Below, piece by piece: positions 45,529 through 55,999 of a DNA stretch of 64,000 nucleotides. The notes beneath the pieces are model-generated. The model did no database searches. It saw only the letters and a list, made by a program, of their open reading frames with translations, and was not told where the DNA came from. Each line of letters begins with the position of its first letter. Position 1 is the stretch's first letter. The stretch comes from Bradyrhizobium sp. BRP22. GTDB taxonomy: Bacteria; Pseudomonadota; Alphaproteobacteria; Rhizobiales; Xanthobacteraceae. The DNA lies in contig NZ_JADYVX010000008.1 in the NCBI RefSeq assembly GCF_020194175.1, forward strand, positions 186,001 through 250,000, read 5' to 3'. The position numbers were made by a program, and so were the translations under genes.

Positions 45529-46272
45529 TCAGCCGCCTTTGAAACGGGCTACCAGCCGGTGGGAATCGCCTGGGTAGTGCAGGCGCACGGCGGTAACCGT
45601 TCGTGCGCTGCGCCATGTGTATCGATCGATCACCAGGCACGGCGCGCCGACCGCGATGTCAAGTCCGGCCGCAGTGCGCTCGTCGGCCACCACAGCGCCG
45701 ATGGTGTGCTCGGCTTCTGTCCAGGGAACATGGTGCAACAGCCATGAGCCGGGTGGCTCGGTCGTAAAGTCCGCCGCCGCGGCTTCCGGCACGGTGTCGA
45801 GATCGATCAGCCTGTCTTCGATGGCAAACGGCACGTTGTCGGCGCTGTGACGACAGGCGATAGCGATCACCTTGCCGGCCTTGCGGACGCCAAGACGCGC
45901 GCGATCGGCGGCGTTCGCGGCACGGCGCGAGCAATGGATGAGCTCATAGGCATAGCTTCGTCCAAGCCCGATGATCTCTGCGCGAATGTCCGCGATCTTG
46001 AGCACCGCCGACAGATGCTGCGGACGACGCACGAATGTGCCCGCCCGCCGCCTTCGCTCGATCAGGTCGGCTTGCGCCAGTTCCGACAGTGCCTTGTTTA
46101 CGGTCATTCGTGAGCAGCGATAGCGCGCCATCAGCTCATGCTCGAAGGGAATGCGATGACCCGGAGGCCATTCCCCGGCCAGGATCCGGCGTTCGATGTC
46201 GTGTCGGATCTGCTTATAGAGCGTCAGCTTGTCCGCGGCCTGAAGTTCGTCGCGCTGGGCGGGAAGGCTCAT
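45529..46272 (-). CDS. hutC: HutC-type GntR regulator of histidine utilisation
   Basis: A 247-residue GntR/HutC protein: winged helix near residues 20-80 (LYKQIRHDIERRILAGEWPP, CSRMTVNKALSELAQADLIE, RRAGTFVRRP) and a UTRA ligand domain. HutC proteins are relieved from DNA by urocanate. It overlaps the hutF stop by ATGA and so is the second gene of the hutFC unit, subject to its own repression through the palindrome at 47662-47679. Confidence 0.93.
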   Translation of the reverse strand: MSLPAQRDELQAADKLTLYKQIRHDIERRILAGEWPPGHRIPFEHELMARYRCSRMTVNKALSELAQADLIERRRRAGTFVRRPQHLSAVLKIADIRAEIIGLGRSYAYELIHCSRRAANAADRARLGVRKAGKVIAIACRHSADNVPFAIEDRLIDLDTVPEAAAADFTTEPPGSWLLHHVPWTEAEHTIGAVVADERTAAGLDIAVGAPCLVIDRYTWRSARTVTAVRLHYPGDSHRLVARFKGG

Positions 46273-47627
46273 GCCAGGAGTCTCCGAACGGCCGCGTTGA
46301 ACTGCTCGCGCGCTCGCGGGCGCAGCCGGTGACGTCCGCCCTCAACGACTTTATTTCCGCCTGCCCAGACACAATCAATGGCCCCTCCGCCCGATGCAAA
46401 AATCCAGCCGTCAAGGATGGCATCGCCGCGGCGTCCGGCCAGAGATGGATGCGTGATGTCGAGGGTCACGATATCAGCGCGCGCGCCTTGCTCCATCCCT
46501 GCGCAGCTCTGCGCCAGCGCCTGTGCACCGCCCGCGAGCGCGTTGTCGAACAGCGCACGGCCGGTCGAACTGCCGGGGCCGCCCGACAGCACATTGCGTT
46601 CGCGGTGCTTGAGGCGCTGACCATATTCGAGCTGGCGTAGTTCATCGGCAACGCCAACCAGGACATTGGAGTCGGTGCCGACGCCAAATCGGCCCCCGGC
46701 ATCGACAAATTCGCGCGCCGGGAAAATGCCGTCGCCGAGGCTCGCTTCGGTCACCGGGCAGAGGCCGGCGACGGCGCCGCTGCGCGCAAGCGAGGCAACT
46801 TCCGTCGGCGTTGTGTGGGTCGCATGGATCAGGCACCAGCGCTGATCGACGGGCGCATGGTCAAGCAGCCACTCGAGTGGCCGCTGGCCCGACCAGGCAA
46901 CACAATCCTCGACCTCCCTGACTTGCTCGGCGGCATGGATATGGATCGGCGCGCTCTGGGCGATCGGCACGATTGCAGATAATTCGGTTGGGGTCACGGC
47001 GCGCAGGCTGTGCGGGGCAATCCCGACATTGGCTCCGGGTAAAGTGCCGACCGCCTTGCGCGTGGCGTCAACCAGTGCGGCGAACTGGTCGATCGAACAG
47101 ACGAAACGGCGCTGGCCTGCATGCGGCGGCGCGCCGCCAAAGGCGCTGTGCGCGTAGAAACTCGGCAGCAGCGTGAGGCCGATGCTTGTGCTCTCGGCAG
47201 CCTGTGCAATCCGTGTCGCCATCTCGGCGAGGCTGGCATAGGGCGTGCCGTCACGATCATGATGAAGATAGTGGAACTCGCCGACCCGCGTATAGCCCTG
47301 CTCGAGCATCTCAACATAAAGCAGGGTCGCGACGCCTTCGACGTCTTCCGGCATCATCTCCAGCGCGAAACGGTACATCGTCTCGCGCCATGTCCAGAAC
47401 GTATCCGCCGTGTTGCCGCGCGTTTCGGCAAGGCCCGCCATGCCGCGCTGGAACGCGTGACTGTGCAGGCTCGCTAGCCCCGGAATTGCCAATTGATGTC
47501 GCTCATCACGCACTTCCGGCGCTACGCCGACCGTGACCTTAGCGATGATCCCATCCGTGACGATCACCTGCACATCGTCGGCCCACCCCGACGGCAGCAG
47601 CGCGGATCTAAAATGCAGATGCGTCAT
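46269..47627 (-). CDS. hutF: Formimidoylglutamate deiminase HutF
   Basis: A 452-residue amidohydrolase. Metal ligands are expected in IPGLASLHSHAFQRGMAG near residue 50, the histidine-rich VGEFHYLHHD, IHIHAAEQ, and the Asp of VGTDSNVLV. HutF converts N-formimidoyl-L-glutamate to N-formyl-L-glutamate plus ammonia. Its presence indicates the five-step histidine pathway that ends with the formylglutamate hydrolase HutG, which is not encoded in the window. Confidence 0.93.
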   Translation of the reverse strand: MTHLHFRSALLPSGWADDVQVIVTDGIIAKVTVGVAPEVRDERHQLAIPGLASLHSHAFQRGMAGLAETRGNTADTFWTWRETMYRFALEMMPEDVEGVATLLYVEMLEQGYTRVGEFHYLHHDRDGTPYASLAEMATRIAQAAESTSIGLTLLPSFYAHSAFGGAPPHAGQRRFVCSIDQFAALVDATRKAVGTLPGANVGIAPHSLRAVTPTELSAIVPIAQSAPIHIHAAEQVREVEDCVAWSGQRPLEWLLDHAPVDQRWCLIHATHTTPTEVASLARSGAVAGLCPVTEASLGDGIFPAREFVDAGGRFGVGTDSNVLVGVADELRQLEYGQRLKHRERNVLSGGPGSSTGRALFDNALAGGAQALAQSCAGMEQGARADIVTLDITHPSLAGRRGDAILDGWIFASGGGAIDCVWAGGNKVVEGGRHRLRPRAREQFNAAVRRLLA

Positions 47628-47661
47628 GTTTCCTGCCGGCTGGACAGAGCGCTGATACGAT

Positions 47662-47679
47662 TATATGTCTAGACATATA
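47662..47679. promoter_or_regulatory. Perfect 18-bp palindrome, candidate HutC operator
   Basis: TATATGTCTAGACATATA, arms of nine bases without a spacer, in the 82-bp gap between divergent hutF and hutI. It is the only dyad there, and HutC is the obvious binder. Confidence 0.75.
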
Positions 47680-47709
47680 TGTCAAGCTTCCGGCACCGGG
47701 GGAAGACAC

Positions 47710-48924
47710 ATGGCCGAACGTTTCGATCGTATCTGGCACAATGCCCGGCTCGCCACGATGCGTGAGGATCTGCCCGAGCTCGGCACCATCGAGCACGGGC
47801 TGATTGCGGCTCGCGATGGCCGGATCGCTTATGCGGGCGCACAGTCTGATTTTCCGCATGATGCCGACGCGACCGAGCGGATCGACTGTGCGGGCCGATG
47901 GATCACGCCCGGACTGGTCGATTGTCACACCCACCTCGTTTTCGGCGGCAACCGCGCACACGAATTCGAACTGCGGCTTAAGGGCGCAAGCTATGAAGAG
48001 ATCGCGCGTGCCGGCGGCGGCATCGTCTCCACCGTTGCGGCGACCCGGACTGCGAGCGAGGCCGAGCTTGTCGCCGGTGCGCTGCCGAGACTCGACGCGC
48101 TGATCCGTGAGGGTGTCACGACGATCGAAATCAAGTCCGGCTACGGCCTGAACACGGAAACCGAAATGCGACAGCTTTCGGCCGCGCGCGCCCTCGGTCG
48201 TGTCCGATCGATCGCTATCAGGACATCTTTTCTTGGCGCACATGCTCTGCCGCCGGAAGCTTCCGGCGACAAGGATAGTTACATCGATCTCGTTTGCCGC
48301 GAGATGCTGCCAGCAGTGGCTCAGGCTGGACTCGCAGATGCCGTGGATGCTTTCATGGAAGGCATCGCGTTCTCGCATGATCAAACGGCGCGCGTGTTCG
48401 AGGCGGCGAAGGCTCTGGGTTTGCCGGTCAAGCTTCACGCCGACCAGCTATCGAATCTCGGCGGCGCATCGCTTGCCGCGGCATATTCAGCTCTGTCCGC
48501 CGATCATCTGGAGCATACCGATGAAGCCGGTGTTCGGGCGATGGCGGCGGCGGGTACGGTCGCGGTCCTGTTGCCTGGCGCCTTCTATTTCATTCGCGAG
48601 ACGACGAAGCCGCCGGTCGAGCTGTTCCGTGCCCACGGAGTCAAAATGGCGCTCGCGACCGACTGCAATCCCGGCAGCTCGCCGCTGACGTCGCTGCTGC
48701 TCACGATGAACATGGGTGCGACGTTGTTCCGATTGACCGTCGCCGAATGTCTTGCCGGCGTGACGCGGGAGGGAGCGCGCGCGCTGGGTCTCTTAAGTGA
48801 TGCCGGCACGCTCGATGCCGGCAAATGGTGTGATCTCGCAATCTGGGACATCGAGCGGCCTGCCGAACTCGTCTACCGGATCGGATTCAATCCCCTGCAT
48901 GGCCGGGTGTGGAGGGGGCAATGA
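47710..48924 (+). CDS. hutI: Imidazolonepropionase HutI
   Basis: A 404-residue amidohydrolase. The HxH metal pair is in [20 protein letters not shown] near residue 75, with [42 protein letters not shown] and the Asp of [11 protein letters not shown]. It hydrolyses 4-imidazolone-5-propionate to formimidoylglutamate. ATG 47710 follows GGGGGAAG; its stop overlaps the hutH start (ATGA). Confidence 0.96.
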   Translation: MAERFDRIWHNARLATMREDLPELGTIEHGLIAARDGRIAYAGAQSDFPHDADATERIDCAGRWITPGLVDCHTHLVFGGNRAHEFELRLKGASYEEIARAGGGIVSTVAATRTASEAELVAGALPRLDALIREGVTTIEIKSGYGLNTETEMRQLSAARALGRVRSIAIRTSFLGAHALPPEASGDKDSYIDLVCREMLPAVAQAGLADAVDAFMEGIAFSHDQTARVFEAAKALGLPVKLHADQLSNLGGASLAAAYSALSADHLEHTDEAGVRAMAAAGTVAVLLPGAFYFIRETTKPPVELFRAHGVKMALATDCNPGSSPLTSLLLTMNMGATLFRLTVAECLAGVTREGARALGLLSDAGTLDAGKWCDLAIWDIERPAELVYRIGFNPLHGRVWRGQ

Positions 48925-50507
48925 GCGATCCGGCGGCGCCGATCGTCGTCACGCCGGGAAGGGTCACGCTGGACGATTGCGCACAGGTGCTCGCAGGTGC
49001 CGCAGTCGTGCTCGAACCATCGTTCTGGGCGCGGGTCGAAGCAGCGTCTCATATCGTTGCGCAGGCTGCCCGTGCCGACGTGCCGGCGTACGGCATCAAC
49101 ACCGGCTTCGGAAAACTGGCGTCGACGCGCATTGCCGCCGATCAGACGGCGCTGCTTCAGCGCAATCTCATCGTTTCGCATTGCTGTGGGGTAGGGCGGG
49201 CCACGCCTGAACCCATTGTTCGGCTGATGATGACGCTGAAGATCGTCTCGCTCGGGCGAGGCGCTTCTGGCGTACGCCGTGAGCTCATTGAGCAATTGCA
49301 GATGATGCTCGCGCGAGGCGTTTGTCCGCTGGTGCCGCAGCAGGGTTCGGTCGGCGCATCCGGCGATCTGGCGCCGCTTGCGCATATGACGGCCGTCATG
49401 ATCGGGGAGGGGCAGGCAATTGTTGGCGGACAGGTCGTCTCGGGCCGCGACGCGCTCGCGGCTGCGGGCCTTGCCCCACTGACGCTAGGACCGAAGGAGG
49501 GGCTCGCCCTTATCAATGGCACTCAGTTCTCGACGGCTTACGCTATCTCCGGTGTGCTGCGCGCCCATCGGTTGGCCTGCGCGGCTCTGGTGACAGGGGC
49601 ACTTTCAGTCGATGCCGCCATGGCGTCGACCGCTCCGTTCCGTCCGGAAATCCAGCAACTGCGCGGACATGCCGGGCAGATCGATGCGGCTGCTGCCCTG
49701 ACGGCGCTGCTCGCCGGCAGCGACATACGCCAGTCGCACCTCGAGGGCGATGAGCGCGTGCAGGATCCCTATTGTTTGCGCTGCCAGCCGCAGGTTGCCG
49801 GCGCTGCGCTTGATCTGCTCACGCAGGCGGCCCGCACGCTGACGATCGAGGCCAATGCGGTCACCGACAATCCGCTGGTATTGGTCGAGACCGGCGAGAT
49901 CGTCTCGGGCGGCAACTTCCACGCCGAACCGATCGCCTTTGCCGCCGACCAGATTGCGCTTGCGCTGTCGGAAGTTGGCGCGATCAGCGAACGGCGCATC
50001 GCGACGCTGGTCGATCCCGCGTTGAACTTCGGTTTGCCGCCGTTTCTCACACCAGAGCCCGGCATCAACTCCGGATTCATGATCGCCGAAGTGACGGCGG
50101 CGGCGCTCTATGCCGAGAACAAGCAGCGCGCGTTGCCTTGCTCGATCGATTCAACCCCCACCAGCGCCAATCAGGAAGATCACGTCTCGATGGCCGCGCA
50201 CGCTGCGCGCCGGCTGTCCGACATGGCGGACAATCTGGCGACGATCCTGGGCATCGAGCTCCTGGTCGCAGCGCAAGGCATCACACTTCGCGCGCCGCAT
50301 TTGACCAGCGCCCCACTCGCTGCGGTCATCGCCGAATTGCGCGTGCATGTGCCGGCGTTGGGCGAGGATCGTTACATGGCTGGCGACCTTGCGAAGGCAA
50401 CCGCGCTGGTCGAAGCCGGTGCATTGCCGGCCGCTGCGCTCTCGGCGCTCCCCGACAACCCGTTTCCGATCCTTGTTTCGAATCCTGCCGATAAGGGCCA
50501 TCTGTGA
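48921..50507 (+). CDS. hutH: Histidine ammonia-lyase HutH
   Basis: A 528-residue lyase. The Ala-Ser-Gly that cyclises to the MIO electrophile is at 146-148 ([15 protein letters not shown]), the [10 protein letters not shown] motif near residue 57 carries the catalytic Tyr, and [15 protein letters not shown] near residue 417 completes the active site. It removes ammonia from L-histidine to give urocanate. Overlaps hutI by ATGA and touches hutU (TGATG). Confidence 0.97.
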   Translation: MSDPAAPIVVTPGRVTLDDCAQVLAGAAVVLEPSFWARVEAASHIVAQAARADVPAYGINTGFGKLASTRIAADQTALLQRNLIVSHCCGVGRATPEPIVRLMMTLKIVSLGRGASGVRRELIEQLQMMLARGVCPLVPQQGSVGASGDLAPLAHMTAVMIGEGQAIVGGQVVSGRDALAAAGLAPLTLGPKEGLALINGTQFSTAYAISGVLRAHRLACAALVTGALSVDAAMASTAPFRPEIQQLRGHAGQIDAAAALTALLAGSDIRQSHLEGDERVQDPYCLRCQPQVAGAALDLLTQAARTLTIEANAVTDNPLVLVETGEIVSGGNFHAEPIAFAADQIALALSEVGAISERRIATLVDPALNFGLPPFLTPEPGINSGFMIAEVTAAALYAENKQRALPCSIDSTPTSANQEDHVSMAAHAARRLSDMADNLATILGIELLVAAQGITLRAPHLTSAPLAAVIAELRVHVPALGEDRYMAGDLAKATALVEAGALPAAALSALPDNPFPILVSNPADKGHL

Positions 50508-52177
50508 TGAATCGCCGACTGGATAACGACCGTACGATCCGCGCACCTCGGGGCGGCGAGATCAGCGCCAAGAGCTGGTTGACGGAAGCTCCGCTCCGCA
50601 TGCTCATGAACAATCTCGATCCGGAGGTCGCCGAACGTCCAAGCGAGCTCGTCGTCTACGGTGGAATCGGTCGCGCTGCGCGCGACTGGGATAGCTTCGA
50701 TCGGATCGTCGCGTCGCTGCGCAAGCTGGAAGCTGACCAGACGTTGCTGGTCCAGTCGGGCAAGCCGGTCGGAATCTTCCGCACCCATCCGGATGCGCCG
50801 CGCGTTCTGATCGCGAACTCGAACCTGGTGCCGCATTGGGCGACGCTCGATCACTTCAACGCGCTCGACCGGCAAGGCCTCATGATGTTCGGTCAAATGA
50901 CCGCCGGCTCCTGGATCTATATCGGCAGCCAGGGCATCGTGCAGGGAACCTATGAGACGTTTGTCGAGGTCGGGCGGCGGCACTATGGCGGCAGTCTTGC
51001 AGGCAGGTGGATCCTCACGGCGGGTCTCGGTGGCATGGGCGGCGCGCAGCCGCTCGCCGCGACCATGGCGGGCGCGTCGCTGCTTGCGATCGAATGCCAG
51101 CCGAGCCGCATCGAGATGCGGCTGCGCACAGGCTACCTCGATCGGCAGGCGAGCACGCTTGATGAGGCGCTTTCGATCGTGGCGGAGAGCGCGCAGAGCC
51201 ACACACCGGTCTCGGTCGGCCTGCTCGGCAATGCGGCCGAGATTTTTCCGGAGCTGGTGCGGCGTGGTGTGAGGCCCGACATCGTCACCGACCAGACCAG
51301 CGCGCATGATCCCATCAATGGCTACCTGCCGAAGGGATGGTCGCTTGCCGAGTGGGAGACCAGACGCGCCAGCGATCCGAAGGCGGTCGAAGCCGCGGCA
51401 AAGACGTCGATGGTCGATCACGTCCAGGCCATGCTGGATTTCCACGCCCAAGGCATTCCCACGCTCGACTATGGCAACAACATTCGCCAGATGGCGAAGG
51501 ATATGGGACTTGAGAACGCGTTCGATTTTCCCGGCTTCGTGCCGGCCTATATCCGTCCGCTGTTTTGCCGGGGCGTTGGGCCGTTTCGGTGGGCGGCGCT
51601 GTCAGGAGATCCGGATGACATCTTCAGGACCGACGCCAAGGTCAAGGAGCTGATGCCCGACGACAAGCACCTGCACAACTGGCTCGACATGGCGAAAGCC
51701 CGGATCAAGTTTCAGGGGCTGCCGGCGCGGATTTGCTGGGTCGGCCTCGGTGATCGCCACCGGCTGGGTCTCGCCTTCAACGAGATGGTGGCGCGCGGCG
51801 AACTGAGGGCGCCGATCGTGATCGGCCGCGACCATCTCGACAGCGGCTCGGTGGCAAGCCCGAACCGCGAAACCGAGGCGATGCGCGACGGCTCTGATGC
51901 CGTATCGGATTGGCCTCTGCTCAATGCGCTCCTGAATTGTGCCAGCGGCGCGACGTGGGTTTCGCTGCATCACGGCGGCGGCGTCGGCATCGGCTATTCG
52001 CAACACGCCGGAATGGTCATTGTTGCAGACGGAACTCCTGAGGCTGCCCGCCGCATTGAACGGGTGCTCTGGAACGATCCGGCGAGCGGTGTCATGCGGC
52101 ACGCCGACGCGGGCTATGAAAGCGCGATTGCATCTGCCCGCTCGAACGGCCTCGATCTGCCCAGCTTGGCGCCATAG
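50507..52177 (+). CDS. hutU: Urocanate hydratase HutU
   Basis: A 556-residue urocanase: [20 protein letters not shown] at the N-terminus, NAEIFPEL-type segment [26 protein letters not shown]-like [32 protein letters not shown] with the conserved Cys, and [15 protein letters not shown] at the end. It hydrates urocanate to imidazolonepropionate using bound NAD+. Last gene of hutIHU. Confidence 0.97.
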   Translation: MNRRLDNDRTIRAPRGGEISAKSWLTEAPLRMLMNNLDPEVAERPSELVVYGGIGRAARDWDSFDRIVASLRKLEADQTLLVQSGKPVGIFRTHPDAPRVLIANSNLVPHWATLDHFNALDRQGLMMFGQMTAGSWIYIGSQGIVQGTYETFVEVGRRHYGGSLAGRWILTAGLGGMGGAQPLAATMAGASLLAIECQPSRIEMRLRTGYLDRQASTLDEALSIVAESAQSHTPVSVGLLGNAAEIFPELVRRGVRPDIVTDQTSAHDPINGYLPKGWSLAEWETRRASDPKAVEAAAKTSMVDHVQAMLDFHAQGIPTLDYGNNIRQMAKDMGLENAFDFPGFVPAYIRPLFCRGVGPFRWAALSGDPDDIFRTDAKVKELMPDDKHLHNWLDMAKARIKFQGLPARICWVGLGDRHRLGLAFNEMVARGELRAPIVIGRDHLDSGSVASPNRETEAMRDGSDAVSDWPLLNALLNCASGATWVSLHHGGGVGIGYSQHAGMVIVADGTPEAARRIERVLWNDPASGVMRHADAGYESAIASARSNGLDLPSLAP

Positions 52178-52371
52178 GGCGCGCCCGGCGCTGACCACAA
52201 CGATCAGCGCAAATCCAGTTCACGTAACTCGCAAATCCGACTGCCTGCACCGTAGGCGAACCGCCCGCGATGAGGCAGATGCGCGTCCGTGTCCTGCGCA
52301 CGCCGAGAGGGGCTGCCACAAGATCGGTCAAAAACCACACGGCGATCATCAAAAACTAAGCATTTACGGCC

Positions 52372-52389
52372 TTGGCACGCCTCCTGCAT
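52372..52389 (+). promoter_or_regulatory. Sigma-54 (-24/-12) promoter of the peptide-type ABC / ethanolamine operon
   Basis: TTGGCACGCCTCCTGCAT has the invariant GG (52374-52375) and GC (52386-52387) exactly ten bases apart and matches the TGGCAC-N5-TTGC consensus except for one base. Transcription would start near 52399, 31 bp before the binding-protein ATG. Sigma-54 control suggests nitrogen regulation (for example NtrC); an activator site was not identified in the gap back to 52178. Confidence 0.75.
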
Positions 52390-52429
52390 GACCGTTGTGA
52401 CCGTTTGTTGGTTCATGTGGAAAAGGGGA

Positions 52430-54019
52430 ATGTCGATGCATCCGAAATTTGACCGCCGCCACTTTCTGAAGGGGGCGGCAGGAGCCGCGGCCGCCGCTGG
52501 CTACATGCAGATCGATCCGGACTTTTTCATCTCGCGGGCTCACGCGCAGGCCGGCAAGACCATGACCTTCCTGTCGGCCGAGAACATCACGGGCAACTGG
52601 GATCCGACCGCTCACACGACACTGTCGCAGAAGAACATCGAAGGCTTCGTGATGGGCTTCCTCACCCGCACGCCGATGAAGCTCGATAATCCGAGCGAAG
52701 TCGTCTACGAGCTCGCCACCGACATCAAGCTGCTCGATCCCAACCGCCTGCAGATCAAGCTGCGCCAGGGCGTCGTCTTCCATGATGGCAAGCCGTTCAA
52801 GGCGGAGGACGTGAAGGCCACTTTCGAATATGGGTCGAAGCCGGATCGCCCGGCACAATGGTATCCGGGCCCGACCGAGACGCTGAAGATCGAGACGCCG
52901 GATGACTACACGGTGATCGTCGATACGTCGAAAGGCGGTTATCCGGCGCACCTTTTCATGTTCCTCGCCGCGTTCCTGCCGATCATGTCGGCAAAGGATA
53001 TTGCGCAAGGACCCGGGGGCGTGCTCTCGCAGCGGCTGAACGGCACAGGTCCGTTCAAATTCGTCGAGCAGCGCGGCAACGACACGGTGATGAAGGCGTT
53101 CGACGGCTACTTCAAGGGCAAGCCGGCCATTGCCGGGATCAATTTCACCTTCACCGGCGACTCCACGACGCGCATGCTCTCCCTCATGAACGGCCAGGCT
53201 TCGATCGTCGAACGGCTCGAGCCGGAGCAGGTGGATACGGTCAAGGGCAATCCCAACATCCGCATCAACCAGGTTGTTTCGGTCGAGAACAAGTATTTGT
53301 GGTTCCGCTGTTCGAAGCCGCCGTTCAACGATCCCCGCATCCGCCTTGCGGCGTGCCACGCGATCAACCGCGATCTCATCCTCGAAGTGCTGGGCTCCGC
53401 GGGCCATGCGTCGTCCAACTTCGTGTCGCCGGTCAAGTTCGGCTACATCGATCTTGCGAATTATCCGAAGTTCGACCCGAAGAAATGTCAGGCGCTGCTG
53501 GCGGAGGCTGGTTTCCCGAACGGCAAGGGCTTGCCGCCGCTCGAATACATCACGTCGGTGGGCTTCTACCCGAAGACCAAGGAATATGGCGAGATCATCA
53601 CCGCGATGCTCAACGAGCAAGGTTTCAATGTCAGCCTGACCGTGCTCGAGCCGGCCGCGTGGAATGAACGCCTGTACCATCGTCCCGGCGGTGGACCCGG
53701 CCATATGGTGGACTGCGGATGGTCGACCGGCTCGCCTGAGCCCGATCTGATTCTCCGCACGCATTTCCATTCCTCCTCGCATCGCATTTGCGGCATCGAG
53801 GATCCGGCGATCGATGCAAGTCTGGACAAGGAGCGTAGCGCCCCGACGCTCGAGGAACGGAAGAAGATCCTCCAGACCGAGACGATGCCGCTTATCGCCT
53901 CGAAGATGCCGGCGCTCTCGCTCTTCACCTCCGTGATGATTCACGCGATGCAGAAGGATTTCGAGGGCCTCTATATCTATCCGGATGGATCGATGGACGC
54001 CTCCAAGCCCGTTGCCTGA
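52430..54019 (+). CDS. Peptide/nickel-type ABC transporter solute-binding protein
   Basis: A 529-residue family 5 binding protein with a twin-arginine signal (FDRRHFLKGAAGAAAAAGY). Core motifs include the LKLRQGVVFHDGKPF-type segment (IKLRQGVVFHDGKPFKAEDV), NGTGPFKFVE and RLAACHAINRDLI. Family members bind oligopeptides, opines, glutathione and other polar molecules. ATG 52430 has AAAGGGG upstream; the first gene behind the sigma-54 promoter. Confidence 0.92.
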   Translation: MSMHPKFDRRHFLKGAAGAAAAAGYMQIDPDFFISRAHAQAGKTMTFLSAENITGNWDPTAHTTLSQKNIEGFVMGFLTRTPMKLDNPSEVVYELATDIKLLDPNRLQIKLRQGVVFHDGKPFKAEDVKATFEYGSKPDRPAQWYPGPTETLKIETPDDYTVIVDTSKGGYPAHLFMFLAAFLPIMSAKDIAQGPGGVLSQRLNGTGPFKFVEQRGNDTVMKAFDGYFKGKPAIAGINFTFTGDSTTRMLSLMNGQASIVERLEPEQVDTVKGNPNIRINQVVSVENKYLWFRCSKPPFNDPRIRLAACHAINRDLILEVLGSAGHASSNFVSPVKFGYIDLANYPKFDPKKCQALLAEAGFPNGKGLPPLEYITSVGFYPKTKEYGEIITAMLNEQGFNVSLTVLEPAAWNERLYHRPGGGPGHMVDCGWSTGSPEPDLILRTHFHSSSHRICGIEDPAIDASLDKERSAPTLEERKKILQTETMPLIASKMPALSLFTSVMIHAMQKDFEGLYIYPDGSMDASKPVA

Positions 54020-54084
54020 CCATGAACGGCCACCGCGCGCCGCAGATGGTGCGCGGTCCGGCATGTCCTCCGCGGAGCTGAAGA

Positions 54085-55065
54085 ATGCTGGTCCTCAATT
54101 TCCTGATGCGGCGCTTATTCCAGGGCGCCATCATCATATTCCTCGTCTCGTTGCTGATCTTCACGCTGCTGAGGATCGTGCCGGGCGACCCCGTGCGGCT
54201 GATGGCTGGTGGAATGGCTCCCGAGGCCCTGATCGAGAAGATCGCGACCGACATGGGCCTGCGCGACCCCATCATCGTTCAATTCGGGCGCTACATGAGC
54301 AGTGTCGTTCGAGGCGACCTCGGGCAGTCCTTCGTTCGCCCTGCCAACGGCGCGGCGACGGGCGGCGCGAATTTCAATGACACGACACGCGGCGAGCGGG
54401 CCAAGGTTCTAAGCCTGATCGTTGAAGCTTTGCCCATGACGCTGCAGCTTGCTGCAGTGACATTGGTGATTGCCCTCGTCTTCTCCGGGATCATCGGGAT
54501 TGCGGGGGGCCTCGCGATCGGGCGGTGGCCGGACAAGTTGGCGTTCTACACCTCGTCGGTCTTCATATCGTTGCCGAACTTCTGGCTCGGAATCGTTCTC
54601 GCGCTGCTGTTTTCGGTCAAGCTCGGCTGGCTGCCGGCGATCGGCTATCAGGGCTTTGCCTATACGATTCTGCCGGCCATCGTACTTGCGGTCGAGCTGT
54701 CACCTGTCCTGATCCGGACGCTCGTCAGTTCCGTCTCTGCGCAGATGATGGAGCCCTACGTGGCAGTGGGGCATGTCCGCGGCCTCGGTCGCAGCCGCAT
54801 CATTGCAAACCATGCCCTTCGCAACGCCTCGGTGCCGCTGCTCAATCTGCTCGGGGTGCAGTTTTCAAGCCTGCTCGGCGGGGTGATCATCGTCGAGTAC
54901 ATCTTCGACTATCCGGGGCTTGGTCTGCTCACCATCAACGCGGTGCTGCAGCGTGACTTCCCGTTGATTCAAGGGATCGCCATCGTGACCAGTGCCATCT
55001 TCGTGCTGATCAACATCATTGTGGATCTGATTGCCACGACCATGGATCCAAGGCTCGAATACTGA
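54085..55065 (+). CDS. Peptide-type ABC transporter permease, DppB family
   Basis: A 326-residue inner-membrane protein. The N-terminal FLMRRLFQGAIIIFLVSLLI with PGDPVRLMAGG typifies DppB/OppB; the coupling loop is YVAVGHVRGLGRSRIIANHA. About six transmembrane segments. It has a 65-bp gap to the binding protein and 13 bp to the second permease. Confidence 0.94.
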   Translation: MLVLNFLMRRLFQGAIIIFLVSLLIFTLLRIVPGDPVRLMAGGMAPEALIEKIATDMGLRDPIIVQFGRYMSSVVRGDLGQSFVRPANGAATGGANFNDTTRGERAKVLSLIVEALPMTLQLAAVTLVIALVFSGIIGIAGGLAIGRWPDKLAFYTSSVFISLPNFWLGIVLALLFSVKLGWLPAIGYQGFAYTILPAIVLAVELSPVLIRTLVSSVSAQMMEPYVAVGHVRGLGRSRIIANHALRNASVPLLNLLGVQFSSLLGGVIIVEYIFDYPGLGLLTINAVLQRDFPLIQGIAIVTSAIFVLINIIVDLIATTMDPRLEY

Positions 55066-55078
55066 GGCGCGAATATAG

Positions 55079-55999
55079 ATGTCCATCGCCACTGTTACCG
55101 CCGAGCCAATGGCGCAGAAGCCGGCCCAACGCTCCATCGTCCGACGCATCTTCGACAAGGCGGCATCCACGCCGGGGTTTCGCGTCGGCCTCGCGCTGTT
55201 CATCCTCCTTGCTTTGGCGACTGCATTCTACCCTGAACTGAGCGGCATCGATCCGACCAAAATGGACGTCAAGGCCCGCCTTTTGCCGCCGCTGTTTCTG
55301 GGAGGAAACTGGAGCTGGTCGCACCCGCTCGGCACCGACCAGATCGGCCGGGACATGCTCGTGCGCTCGCTCGTCGGGTTACGTTATTCGTTCCTGATCG
55401 GCGTAGCCTCCGTCATCGTCATGCTCGCGATCGGATGCGCGCTTGGCACGATTTCGGGCTACTTCGGTGGACGAACCGATGCCATCGTGATGCGGCTGAC
55501 CGATGCGCAGCTCTCGATCCCGATGATCATCCTCGCCATCTCGGTGCTTGGCGTCTCGCGGCCGACGATCCCCGCGATCGTCCTGGTGCTTGGGCTTTCG
55601 AACTGGCCGGTCTATGCCCGCATCATGCGCAGCATCGTGATGACCGAGCGGCAGCGCGAATATGTCCGCGCAGCAAAGATCGGCGGCTCGACCGATTTTC
55701 GGATCATCCTCACCTTGCTGTTGCCGTTGCTGCTGCCGCCGGTGCTGTTCACCTCGGTGCTCGACGTGGCGCGCATGATGATCTTCGAATCCACGCTCGG
55801 CTTCCTCGGGCTCGGCGTGCAGCCGCCGACGCCGACATTCGGCAATATTATCGCGGACGGACGGAAATATCTCCTGAACGCATGGTGGATCGCCACCATG
55901 CCGGGTCTCTTCCTCGGCCTGACCCTCACCAGCATCAACCTGATCGGCGCTTCCCTTGAACGCGCCCGCAATGCAATTCATGGGGGCTCCGAAGCATGA
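55079..55999 (+). CDS. Peptide-type ABC transporter permease, DppC family
   Basis: A 306-residue inner-membrane protein with the DppC features HPLGTDQIGRDMLVRSLVGL near residue 82, SGYFGGRTDAIVMRLTDAQL and the coupling loop YVRAAKIGGSTDFRIILTLL. It overlaps the ATPase start by ATGA. Confidence 0.94.
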   Translation: MSIATVTAEPMAQKPAQRSIVRRIFDKAASTPGFRVGLALFILLALATAFYPELSGIDPTKMDVKARLLPPLFLGGNWSWSHPLGTDQIGRDMLVRSLVGLRYSFLIGVASVIVMLAIGCALGTISGYFGGRTDAIVMRLTDAQLSIPMIILAISVLGVSRPTIPAIVLVLGLSNWPVYARIMRSIVMTERQREYVRAAKIGGSTDFRIILTLLLPLLLPPVLFTSVLDVARMMIFESTLGFLGLGVQPPTPTFGNIIADGRKYLLNAWWIATMPGLFLGLTLTSINLIGASLERARNAIHGGSEA

